A DNA stretch of 8,246 bases from SSC3 sp035477015. GTDB lineage: Bacteria > Actinomycetota > Actinomycetes > Propionibacteriales > Nocardioidaceae. The stretch is taken from the NCBI GenBank assembly GCA_035477015.1, contig DATILB010000258.1:1-8246 (forward strand), in the 5' to 3' direction. The notes under the pieces are model-generated. The model was not told where the DNA came from. It was given only the letters and a program-made list of their open reading frames with translations, and made no database searches. Every line of letters begins with the position of its first letter. Positions within the stretch are counted from its first letter, which is position 1. The position numbers were made by a program, and so were the translations under genes. This document shows, one piece after another, positions 1 to 6,553 of the stretch.

Positions 1-5
1 GACAT
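1..5 (-). CDS. Start of a minus-strand gene leaving the window at the left edge
   Basis: Only the first five bases (ATG plus TC, so Met-Ser) lie inside the window. The start is supported by a near-perfect Shine-Dalgarno, AGGAGG on the minus strand (plus 12-17), six bases before the ATG. The gene follows the HTH-Mop gene on the same strand after a 57-bp gap rich in inverted repeats, so it probably has its own regulated promoter rather than being just the tail of the mod operon. Its product cannot be told from this window. An autoregulated repressor or an exporter under a local repressor would fit the tandem palindromes, but that is speculation. Confidence 0.5.
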
Positions 6-12
6 CGCTCAC

Positions 13-30
13 CTCCTGTGGATACAGGAG
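13..30 (-). promoter_or_regulatory. Hairpin that would pair with the Shine-Dalgarno of the left-edge gene
   Basis: On the minus strand CTCCTGT and ACAGGAG form a perfect 7-bp stem with the four-base loop ATCC. The right arm covers most of the AGGAGG ribosome site of the gene starting at position 5. If transcription starts upstream of base 30, the hairpin could hide the ribosome site. If it starts nearer base 22, the left arm is not transcribed and the repeat matters only as DNA. The pairing is seen; a function is inferred. Confidence 0.4.
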
Positions 31-53
31 TGTATCGGATACAGAAATGTATT
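21..53 (-). promoter_or_regulatory. Two tandem 16-bp palindromes, candidate operator pair
   Basis: GATACA-GGAG-TGTATC (21-36) is a perfect 6+4+6 inverted repeat. GATACA-GAAA-TGTATT (38-53) is the same element with one end mismatch. The centres are 17 bp apart, so two dimers could bind on neighbouring faces. The repeats cover a possible minus-strand promoter: TTTCAA (57-52), a 17-bp spacer, then TACACT (34-29). Binding would therefore block the promoter of the gene starting at position 5. The arm length and spacing resemble operators of TetR-like or similar dimeric repressors, but the binding protein is unknown. Confidence 0.6.
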
Positions 54-62
54 GAAAGCCGG

Positions 63-437
63 TCACGCCTCGATGATCACGTTGGTCGCCTTCACAACCG
101 CAGTGGCGGTACTGCCCACCTCGAGCCCCATCTCGTCGACGGCCTCGCGGCTCAGCAACGACACGATGCGGTAGTCGCCGCAGGCCAGCTCGACCTGGGC
201 CATCACCTTGTCCTTCACGATGCTGACGACGATGCCTTCCAGCCGGTTGCGGGCGCTCGAGCCCTTCGGCGGTGCCTGAAGTCCTGCCATCAAGGTGGCG
301 AGCTTGGCAGCCGGGAGTACGCGTTGGTTCTTCACCCGCTCGAAGACAACACGTCCATCGGTCTCCCATCGCCGCAACGTGTCCACACTGACTCCGACCG
401 CTTTCGCGACCTCACCGATCCGCAGGTACTCCGCCAT
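63..437 (-). CDS. MerR-type HTH protein with a C-terminal Mop (TOBE) molybdate-binding domain
   Basis: This 124-residue protein has two parts. Residues about 4-50 (YLRIGEVAKAVGVSVDTLRRWE) match the MerR/excisionase helix-turn-helix: a helix, a turn at GVS, and a recognition helix ending in RRWE. Residues about 62-124 (SARNRLEGIVVSI, then TAVVKATNVIIEA) are a single Mop/TOBE fold, which in ModE, ModC and molbindins binds molybdate or tungstate between subunits. It lacks the MerR dimerisation coiled coil, so dimerisation probably occurs through the Mop domain. The start ATG has AAAGGA upstream that overlaps the modC stop, and the gene follows modC after 12 bp, so it is the last gene of modABC. 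The likely role is a molybdate-responsive DNA-binding regulator replacing ModE, whose HTH is of a different type; molybdate storage or buffering is an alternative. Domain assignment is confident, regulatory role inferred. Confidence 0.9.
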   Translation of the reverse strand: MAEYLRIGEVAKAVGVSVDTLRRWETDGRVVFERVKNQRVLPAAKLATLMAGLQAPPKGSSARNRLEGIVVSIVKDKVMAQVELACGDYRIVSLLSREAVDEMGLEVGSTATAVVKATNVIIEA

Positions 438-449
438 GTCTGGATCCTT

Positions 450-1487
450 TCAGCCCGCCGGATGGATCTGGATCTCGCTCGCCTTGACCGTGACCCAGAG
501 CTCTCGACCGTGCTCCAGGCCGAGACTGACGACCGACTCCGGGGTGACGTCGGCAAGGACGCCACCGGCAGCGTCGAGGTGCACACGTACGACCTCCCCG
601 TGCGGAGCGACGGAGAGCACACGCCCGCGCCAGCGGTTGCGCGCGCTCCCGGTCGGCTCGTCAGCCGTGATGGTCACCGCGGACGGACGGAAGCAGGCGA
701 GCACGTCACCGTCGTACGGCGTGACCGAGACCAGCGACTCGCTGCCGACTCGGACGTGGGTCCCGGTGGAGCTGCCACGCAGCACGTTCAACCCGACCAG
801 CCTCGCCACGTGCTCGGTCCGAGGCGCAGCCGCGACCTCAGCCGGCGTGCCCTGCTGGGCGACCTTGCCGTCCTCGAGCACGACGACCTTCGTGGCCATC
901 GTCTGTACGTCGACGGCATCGTGCGTCACGAGCAGGCTGATGCCGCCGTACTCGCGTAGGTGCCGCGCCAGGTCGACGCGCAGCTCCATCGCGACACGCA
1001 CGTCGAGTGCCGCCATGGGTTCGTCGAGGAGGAGCAGCACCGGGTCGCTGGCGAGCGCGCGGGCCAACGCCACCTTCTGAGCCTGACCTCCGGAGAGCTC
1101 GGCTGGTTTCCGATCGGCGAAGTCGATGAGGCCGATCCGCGCCAACCACTCGTCAGCAGCAGCGAGAGCAGTCGTGCGGCCCGCGCCCCTGCTCCTCGGC
1201 CCGAACGCCACGTTGTGCCGGGCGCTGAGGTGCGGGAACAACAGGATGTCTTGGAAGACCATCCCGATCCGGCGCTCCTGAACGGTGACCCGGTGGTCCC
1301 AGGTCTCGCCCGCGCAGCGCACCAGCCCTTCGGACAACGGGACCAGCCCGGCGATCGCACGCAGCAACGTGGTCTTGCCGGAGCCGTTCGGGCCGACCAC
1401 AGCGACGACATCGCCGGGTGCGGCGTCGATCGCGACGTCGACGACATGCGCCGGCCGGCGTACGACGACGTGTGCCTCGAGGCTCAT
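450..1487 (-). CDS. modC: Molybdate ABC transporter ATP-binding protein ModC
   Basis: This cytoplasmic ATPase subunit of the molybdate importer has 345 residues, normal for ModC. Visible motifs are Walker A GPNGSGKTT (residues 32-40), Q-loop Gln79 in MVFQD, signature LSGGQ (131-135), Walker B LLLLDE (151-156) and the switch His189 in LVTHD. Residues about 285-345 form a single C-terminal Mop/TOBE domain, as in ModC, which can bind molybdate and feed back on transport. The start at 1487 gives an ATGA overlap with the modB stop and places MSLEAHVVV at the N-terminus. The open frame extends upstream to 2063, but that extension lies entirely inside modB in another frame and is not ATPase-like. 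A sulfate ATPase (CysA) is the main alternative; the modA/modB neighbours and the single Mop domain favour molybdate. Confidence 0.95.
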   Translation of the reverse strand: MSLEAHVVVRRPAHVVDVAIDAAPGDVVAVVGPNGSGKTTLLRAIAGLVPLSEGLVRCAGETWDHRVTVQERRIGMVFQDILLFPHLSARHNVAFGPRSRGAGRTTALAAADEWLARIGLIDFADRKPAELSGGQAQKVALARALASDPVLLLLDEPMAALDVRVAMELRVDLARHLREYGGISLLVTHDAVDVQTMATKVVVLEDGKVAQQGTPAEVAAAPRTEHVARLVGLNVLRGSSTGTHVRVGSESLVSVTPYDGDVLACFRPSAVTITADEPTGSARNRWRGRVLSVAPHGEVVRVHLDAAGGVLADVTPESVVSLGLEHGRELWVTVKASEIQIHPAG

Positions 1488-2284
1488 CGACTCACCCCCT
1501 GCCCGATCCAGCGCTCGCGCAGCAAGGCGAGGATGACGAGCGAGATGACGAGCATGACCAGAGACAGCGCGTACGCCGCCTGGGGATCCCGCTGCAGCTC
1601 GACGTACGTGAGCAAGGGCATGGTCTGGGTGGAGCCCGGGTAGTTGCCGGCGAAGGTGATCGTGGCGCCGAACTCGCCGAGCGAGCGGGCGAAGCCGAGG
1701 ATCATCCCGGCCGTGATGCCGGGCAGTGTCATCGGCACGGTGACCCGGGTGAACGTGTGCCAGCGGCTCGCACCCAGCACGGCCGCGACCACGTCGTACT
1801 CCTGGGCGGACGCGCGCAGCGACCCCTCGACGCTGATGACGAAGAACGGCAGGGCGACGAAGGTGTGCGCCAGCACGACTGCCAAGGTCGTGAAGGGGAG
1901 GGTGATGTCGAACCAGTCGTAGAGCGGGCCGCCCACCACACCCTTGCGCCCGAACGCGGCGAGCAGCGCGACACCTGCGACGACCGGCGGCAGGACGAGT
2001 GGCACGGTGACCAGCGCGCGCAGCAACGACCGGCCTCGGAACTCGACGCGGCCGAGCACCCACGCCAGCGGGAGCCCGAAGACGAGGCAGAGCAGGATGG
2101 CCGCGCCCGATGTCAGCAGTGACAGGACGAGCGCGTCACGGGCGTCAGGCTCGGTGATGATGCGGGGCAACGACTGCCACGGCGACCGCGCGATGAGACC
2201 CACCAGCGGGATGACCAGGAACAGCACCGCCAGGCCAGCGAGCACGAGTAGGCGGAGCGGAGGCCGCCCCACCGCGGCCGTCAT
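1484..2284 (-). CDS. modB: Molybdate ABC transporter permease ModB
   Basis: A 266-residue inner-membrane permease of the molybdate/sulfate class. About six hydrophobic segments are visible (near residues 12-32, 52-74, 88-110, 131-152, 188-208 and 240-256). The cytoplasmic EAA-type loop that docks on the ATPase lies at about 161-190, with the core VVAAVLGASRW followed by FTRVTVPMTLPGI. The FARSLGEFGATITFAGN stretch (198-214) is characteristic of the ModB/CysT family. The ATG overlaps the modA stop (ATGA, 2281-2284) and the stop overlaps the modC start (1484-1487), so all three subunits are probably translationally coupled. CysT/CysW-type sulfate permeases share this fold, but those systems usually have two permease genes; a single one next to ModA-like and ModC-like proteins fits molybdate or tungstate. 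Confidence 0.94.
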   Translation of the reverse strand: MTAAVGRPPLRLLVLAGLAVLFLVIPLVGLIARSPWQSLPRIITEPDARDALVLSLLTSGAAILLCLVFGLPLAWVLGRVEFRGRSLLRALVTVPLVLPPVVAGVALLAAFGRKGVVGGPLYDWFDITLPFTTLAVVLAHTFVALPFFVISVEGSLRASAQEYDVVAAVLGASRWHTFTRVTVPMTLPGITAGMILGFARSLGEFGATITFAGNYPGSTQTMPLLTYVELQRDPQAAYALSLVMLVISLVILALLRERWIGQGVSR

Positions 2285-3033
2285 GGGGCCTCGACGAAGC
2301 CCGCGTCACGAAGTACGGCCTGGCCCTCGGCGCTCAGCACCAGGTCCACGAACGCCTGCGCGAGCGCGGCGTCCTCGCTCTGCTTCACGACGGCGACGGC
2401 GTAGCCGGTCACCTGGTCAGCAGCCCCCGGGATCTCCACGACGATGACGTCCGCCCCCGCGGCCTTGCCGTCCGTGACGTAGACGATGCCGGCGTCGACC
2501 TCACCCGCGGTGACCTTCTCGAGGACGGCCTTCACGTTGTCCTCGAAGGACGCCGGCTCGGCCTTGATCTCGTTCGACTCGAGCAGAGCGGCACCGATCT
2601 TGCCGCAAGGCGCGGTGTCGACGCAGACGACGTAGGTGACGCCCTTCTTGTCGAGGTCCGCGAACGACGTGATGCCGGCCGGGTTACCGGCGGGGGTCAC
2701 GAGCACTGCCGTGTTGCCCGCGAAGGTGTCCGACGAGTCGGCGTCGCCGGCATCCAGCACCCGTTGCATGGTGTCGAGGTCGGCCGTCGCCAGCACGTCC
2801 GCAGGTGCCCCCTCCGACACCTGCGTCGCCAGCGTCGAGCTGCTGTCGTAGACGCCCTCGACGTCGACCCCTTCGTGCTCGGCCTCGAACATCGCGGCGA
2901 GCTCGTCGAAAGAACCGGTCAGCGAAGCTGCAGCCAGGACGTTCAGCGTCTGGGTGTCGGCACCGGAGGGCGAGTCGTCGCCGCACGAGACGAGGACGAG
3001 CAGGGGCAGGGTCGCGAGGATGGCCAGGCGCAT
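2281..3033 (-). CDS. modA: Molybdate-binding lipoprotein ModA
   Basis: A 250-residue substrate-binding protein of the molybdate importer, held outside the membrane by a lipid anchor. The N-terminus is a type II signal peptide with lipobox LVSC, Cys17 being the lipidated residue. Family features are LNVLAAASLTGSFDEL (30-45), whose serines bind the oxyanion, VYDSSSTLATQ (61-71), GAPADVLATAD (75-85) and the late motif VTAGEVDAGIVYVTDG (174-189). Cys137 and Cys143 could form a disulfide. ATG at 3033 is chosen because it directly precedes the signal peptide. No strong Shine-Dalgarno is present, only AGGG about seven bases upstream, and the gene may be translated from a leaderless transcript. First gene of modABC plus the HTH-Mop gene. 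Tungstate is a possible alternative ligand. Confidence 0.95.
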   Translation of the reverse strand: MRLAILATLPLLVLVSCGDDSPSGADTQTLNVLAAASLTGSFDELAAMFEAEHEGVDVEGVYDSSSTLATQVSEGAPADVLATADLDTMQRVLDAGDADSSDTFAGNTAVLVTPAGNPAGITSFADLDKKGVTYVVCVDTAPCGKIGAALLESNEIKAEPASFEDNVKAVLEKVTAGEVDAGIVYVTDGKAAGADVIVVEIPGAADQVTGYAVAVVKQSEDAALAQAFVDLVLSAEGQAVLRDAGFVEAP

Positions 3034-3039
3034 GGCGTT

Positions 3040-3045
3040 ACCCTA
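3040..3045 (-). promoter_or_regulatory. modA: Possible -10 element for a leaderless modA transcript
   Basis: On the minus strand TAGGGT fits the actinobacterial TANNNT -10 pattern and is followed by six bases (AACGCC) and then the modA ATG. That spacing would put the transcription start at the A of the ATG. No good -35 is seen 16-18 bp upstream. An alternative promoter is TTGCGA (3080-3075) with a -10 inside the palindrome. Inference from spacing and consensus only. Confidence 0.35.
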
Positions 3046-3056
3046 TACCTAGGTAT
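3045..3056. promoter_or_regulatory. Perfect 12-bp palindrome in the modA / GAF-regulator divergent promoter
   Basis: ATACCTAGGTAT is a perfect palindrome centred 17 bp upstream of modA, in the 70-bp gap between modA and the divergent GAF regulator gene. A second CCTAG lies 11 bp from the first (3048 and 3059), one helical turn apart. Its position next to or overlapping the modA -10 is that expected for a repressor site. The HTH-Mop protein encoded at the operon's end is the obvious candidate binder, but nothing in the sequence proves it. It does not match the E. coli ModE site that I know. Confidence 0.45.
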
Positions 3057-3103
3057 TTCCTAGATGCAGCCTGGTCGCAACGTCCGAGTGCGACGATGGA
3101 GCG

Positions 3104-4306
3104 GTGACAGAGGGCATGCGTGCGGAGGTCGCCGAGTCCTGGCACCGGTCGGCAGCGGCTGGAGTCCAGGTCGACGCCGTTGACGCGCCGATCACGCTGA
3201 GCGAGGACATCCTTCGCGACTACCGCGAGGCCCATCCGCTGGCCCAGGTCTTCCCGCTCCTCGACGACGTCCTCGGTCAAGCCGCACGCGACTGCGACAC
3301 GATCATGGCCGTCTCGGACGCGTCCGGGCAGCTGCTCTGGGTGTGCGGCAACCCGAGCGTGCTGCGAGCGGCCGAGTCGATCGGCTTCGTCGAGGGCTCG
3401 AACTGGGATGAGCGGATGGCGGGCACGAACGCACCCGGCATGGCCATCGCAACCGACCGCACGGCGACGGTGATCGGCGCCGAGCACTTCCGCCGGTCCG
3501 TGCAGCGCTGGAGCTGCGCGGCGACACCGATCCACGATCCCGCATCTACCTCGCTGCTCGGCGTCCTCGACATCACCGGTGGCGAGTCGATCGTGAAGCC
3601 GGAGACCGTCGCCATGGTGCGCGCTGCCGCCCGCATGGCGGAGGCCGAGATCGCACGCGCCCTGCTGACGCGTCGTGAGCCGGAGTACGCCGAGCAGCCC
3701 AACGGCTTGCACGTCTCCATCGAGTCGCTGGGCCGGGCCGAGTCGCTGGTGACCGTGCGCGACGGCAGCTCACGCCCTCGCACGATCCGACTCAGTCCGC
3801 GACACAGCGAGATCCTGCTGCTGCTCGCTTCCGCACCGCGCGGCCTGTCCGGCGACGAGCTCGCCGTACTCCTCTACGAGGACGACGGCGGCGAGTCGAC
3901 GTTGCGCGCCGAGCTCAACCGGCTGCGCCATCTGTTCGGCTCCGACCTGCTCGCCTCGCGTCCCTATCGGCTCGCTGCGACCGTCACTGGCGACTGGCTC
4001 GCGGTCGAGGCTCTTCTTGTCGCGGGTGACGTTGCGGGTGCTAGTCGTGCCTACAGGGGTCCCCTGCTCCCCCGGTCCCAGGCGCCCGGCGTCGTACGAC
4101 TTCGTGATGAGGTGTCCGGGTCGCTGCGCCAGGCGATCCTGCGCGCAGGCAGCCCCGACCTGATGTCCACGTGGACCCGGTCGTCGTGGGGCGACGAGGA
4201 CTACGAGATGTGGCTCGCCCAGCGCGCGGCCATCGGTCCGACGTCTCCTTTGCTGCCGCTCATCGACGGGCAGATCGCACGGCTCGACCGGGAGCTCGGC
4301 ATCTAG
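3104..4306 (+). CDS. AcoR-type GAF transcriptional regulator with a winged-helix/BTAD-like C-terminus
   Basis: This 400-residue cytoplasmic regulator carries the N-terminal signature of AcoR-like activators: SWHRSAAAGV (12-21), then a GAF domain at about 45-190 with GSNWDERMAGTNAPGMAIA (98-116), EHF (127-129), CAATPIHDP (138-146) and LLGVLDITGG (151-160). In sigma-54 activators this is followed by AAA+ and Fis domains. Here residues about 226-292 look like a winged helix (LSPRHSEILLLLAS, then STLRAELNRLRHLFG), and the helical remainder resembles the helix pairs next to SARP-type domains. Such GAF regulators are often beside AldB/ExaC-type aldehyde dehydrogenases, one of which lies at 6623, so control of that gene is likely. 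The GTG at 3104 has GGAG only two bases upstream, and the in-frame ATG at 3116 is a weaker possibility. Its stop overlaps the convergent gene. Ligand unknown. Confidence 0.88.
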   Translation: MTEGMRAEVAESWHRSAAAGVQVDAVDAPITLSEDILRDYREAHPLAQVFPLLDDVLGQAARDCDTIMAVSDASGQLLWVCGNPSVLRAAESIGFVEGSNWDERMAGTNAPGMAIATDRTATVIGAEHFRRSVQRWSCAATPIHDPASTSLLGVLDITGGESIVKPETVAMVRAAARMAEAEIARALLTRREPEYAEQPNGLHVSIESLGRAESLVTVRDGSSRPRTIRLSPRHSEILLLLASAPRGLSGDELAVLLYEDDGGESTLRAELNRLRHLFGSDLLASRPYRLAATVTGDWLAVEALLVAGDVAGASRAYRGPLLPRSQAPGVVRLRDEVSGSLRQAILRAGSPDLMSTWTRSSWGDEDYEMWLAQRAAIGPTSPLLPLIDGQIARLDRELGI

Positions 4307-6480
4307 CGAGCCTCCACACGGCCGACGACGGTGTCCTGTCGCGTTGCGTCGTTCATCGACGTACCTCGGACGACCACGCGCAACGTGGCGCCTTCTGCCA
4401 CCTTCGACGTGCGTCTGACAACGACCTTCAGGAGCACACTCTGACCCGGTGCCAGGACTGGCGACTTCCAGGTGCCTGCGACGACCGCACGGGTGACGCC
4501 GTTGGCTCCGATGGCGTAGGAGACGGCGAACCCCTTGGCCGAGGCGGTGCCCTTCACCTTCACCCGACCGGCGACATTCCCGTCGTTCTCCACTCGCACC
4601 CAACCGGTGACCGTCGACCCGGTCCTGGCGAGCGGGAGGTTCACGGACTGACCGGCGCCGTACTGGTTGCCACCAACCCAAGGCCCGCTGCCTTTCCGAA
4701 GCGACAGGTCTGGGCGGTAGACCTTGGCGATCACCGTGTAGGGAACATCCTCGGTCGCAGCATTGCCGGCGTTGTCGGTGGCCATACAGGTCACGGAGAA
4801 GCTTCCGACCGCGCTAGAGACCACGGGGTCGCATCCCGAGGACGCCACGCCGGAGGTCGCATCAGTCGCGTGCGCGGCCGCCGACGCAACCTCTCCCTGG
4901 ACCAGCACCGACTTGGTGATGGTCGGCGCGAGCTCGGGTGCTGTTCCGTCGATCTTGACCGTCGTGTTGGTGGGCAACCCCGTGTTGCCCGTCAGATCCT
5001 CCCCGGCGGCGTAGAGCTGGTGGACGCCGTCCGTGTCGACCAGCAGCTCGTCGGAGTCCCCGCCAGGAGGGCATCCGGCCGCGAGGTCGGCGAACTCGCT
5101 CGGCGTGGATGACGGATCGAGGACGCAGCGCAGCTCGGCCATCCCGGTGAGCCCCACGGGGCCGAGGTCCTGACCCGAAACTGTGGCGGTGACGGGGCTG
5201 ACGTACCAGCCGTTGTTGCCGTCGGGCGAGGCCGGGGAGAGCTCCGTCGTCGTGACGGGGGCCTCGGTGTCGACGACGCTGAGCCACACGGCCGCCTGCT
5301 CTGCCGCGGTGCTGGCAAAGGCGACGTCAAACAAGCCGTCCGAGTCGAAGTCGGCCGAAGCCACGCTCCGACTGGTCCCCACCACGTGAGGCGAGCCCCA
5401 TCCGGACACGAAGCCGCCGGAGCCGTTACCGAGCAGCACGCTAGAGCTCGTGGTGTTCTGGCTCGCGGTCGCGAGGTCGAGGATTCCGTCGTCATTGATG
5501 TCCCCCGCCGCGAGCGACTCGACTCCGTGACCCAGCTCGATCGGGGTGAGGCTGAAGGCTCCCGTGCCACTGTTGAGCAAGATCGACACCGAGAAGTAGG
5601 AGAAGTGCGCCAGCGCCAGGTCGCTGTCCGCATCGCCGTCGAAGTCACCGACCACGAGGTCTCCGGCGAACTTGCCGGTCGCGATCGGCGAGCCGTGCTT
5701 GGCGAAGCCACCCGAACCGTTGCCGACCCAGATCGAGACGTCCTTGGTCTGCGTGCTCGCCAGCGCCACGTCGAGAGTGGGCCCGGCGTCGAAGTGCCCG
5801 ACTGCAATCGCGAAGGGCCCCGTGCTGATCGGGTTCGGCGACTCACGATCGACGAACTCCGTCGCAGTTCCGAAGACGCCGTTGCCGAGCCCTGGAAGGA
5901 GCTCGAAGCTGGTCTGCACCATGCCCGTGGGCGGTTCGCCCACGGTGACGGACTTCGTGTTGGTGAACACCACGTCGAGGAACGTGTCACCGGTGAACTC
6001 TCCAAGCGCCATCGCACCCGGCCGCGGCCCGAAGAGTGCCGGTGTGGCGAAGGGTGCGAAGGTGCCATCGCCGTTGCCGAGCAGGGTCCGCACGTCGTCC
6101 AGCTGTCCCTGCTGGTTGTTCTCGTCGTTCATCACGACGAGATCGGTGTGCCCGTCGTTGTTGAGGTCACCGGCCGCCATGTCCATCGGGTCGAAACCCG
6201 CTGGGTAGCTGACCGCGTCGCTGAACTCCCCGGCACCGTCGCCCAGTGCGACAGAGACCGTGAAGCCGATCCTGTTGGCGGTCGCGATGTCCTGATCGCC
6301 GTCCTCGTTGAAGTCTCCGGCGACAACCGGGAACGGCGCTTCATCGACGGCGATGGGGGAACCTGGCGCTTGGAAGAGGTCGCCGCGGTTGCCCGCCCCG
6401 TGCACCGGGACCACCGCCGCCGACAGCAGGACAACCGCAACCACGACGCTCACGCCGGTTCGACGCACCTGAACTCGCAT
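4303..6480 (-). CDS. Secreted FG-GAP/VCBS seven-bladed beta-propeller protein with Ig-like modules
   Basis: A 725-residue exported protein of unknown substrate. Residues 1-28 form a signal peptide (arginines, then SVVVAVVLLSAAVV, cleavage near VHG-AG). Seven FG-GAP/VCBS repeats follow at about 49-86, 99-141, 155-203, 222-259, 272-309, 320-357 and 370-402, enough for a closed seven-bladed propeller. Repeats 1, 2, 5, 6 and 7 keep calcium-loop motifs of the DxDxDG type (DFNEDGDQD at 56, DLNNDGHTD at 105, DFDGDADSD at 279, DINDDGILD at 327, DFDSDGLFD at 377); repeats 3 and 4 are degenerate. Two Ig-like stretches follow (about 406-512 and 513-585, with paired cysteines), then a beta-rich tail at 588-725. 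No LPXTG or transmembrane anchor is seen, so it is probably released or loosely wall-bound. The ATG has only GAGG one base away, and an in-frame stop lies two codons upstream. Binding or adhesion is likely; no enzyme motif is visible. Confidence 0.9.
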   Translation of the reverse strand: MRVQVRRTGVSVVVAVVLLSAAVVPVHGAGNRGDLFQAPGSPIAVDEAPFPVVAGDFNEDGDQDIATANRIGFTVSVALGDGAGEFSDAVSYPAGFDPMDMAAGDLNNDGHTDLVVMNDENNQQGQLDDVRTLLGNGDGTFAPFATPALFGPRPGAMALGEFTGDTFLDVVFTNTKSVTVGEPPTGMVQTSFELLPGLGNGVFGTATEFVDRESPNPISTGPFAIAVGHFDAGPTLDVALASTQTKDVSIWVGNGSGGFAKHGSPIATGKFAGDLVVGDFDGDADSDLALAHFSYFSVSILLNSGTGAFSLTPIELGHGVESLAAGDINDDGILDLATASQNTTSSSVLLGNGSGGFVSGWGSPHVVGTSRSVASADFDSDGLFDVAFASTAAEQAAVWLSVVDTEAPVTTTELSPASPDGNNGWYVSPVTATVSGQDLGPVGLTGMAELRCVLDPSSTPSEFADLAAGCPPGGDSDELLVDTDGVHQLYAAGEDLTGNTGLPTNTTVKIDGTAPELAPTITKSVLVQGEVASAAAHATDATSGVASSGCDPVVSSAVGSFSVTCMATDNAGNAATEDVPYTVIAKVYRPDLSLRKGSGPWVGGNQYGAGQSVNLPLARTGSTVTGWVRVENDGNVAGRVKVKGTASAKGFAVSYAIGANGVTRAVVAGTWKSPVLAPGQSVLLKVVVRRTSKVAEGATLRVVVRGTSMNDATRQDTVVGRVEAR

Positions 6481-6531
6481 GCCTCATGGTGGGGGCTTCA
6501 CGGGATCTCACCAAGCCAGCCACGCGACGAG

Positions 6532-6553
6532 GTTGCGGCAACGTTGCGGCAAC
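6532..6553. promoter_or_regulatory. Two tandem perfect GTTGCGGCAAC palindromes, candidate operator
   Basis: GTTGC-G-GCAAC occurs twice head to tail (6532-6542 and 6543-6553) with no gap. Each copy is a perfect inverted repeat around a central G, and the 11-bp period puts both on the same helix face. The site is 70 bp upstream of the dehydrogenase ATG and 52 bp from the divergent propeller gene, so it could act on either. The GAF regulator is the natural candidate to bind it. The second TTGCGG (6544-6549) could also be a -35, 15 bp from TAGGTT (6565-6570), a weak promoter match. The intergenic region 6481-6622 shows no other clear element. Confidence 0.6.

Noticed and set aside
18..959. Long plus-strand open frame of 313 residues
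   Set aside because: It is antisense to the HTH-Mop gene and modC, has no recognisable domain, and such open frames are expected opposite high-GC genes.
1488..2063. Upstream extension of the modC frame to a 537-residue protein
   Set aside because: The extra residues lie wholly within modB in another frame and are an Arg/Ala-rich shadow translation; the ATGA-coupled start at 1487 begins normal ModC sequence.
5400..6330. Repeated motifs in the propeller gene considered as a DNA tandem repeat
   Set aside because: The repetition is at protein level (FG-GAP motifs); the copies differ in length and base sequence and are ancient divergent repeats.
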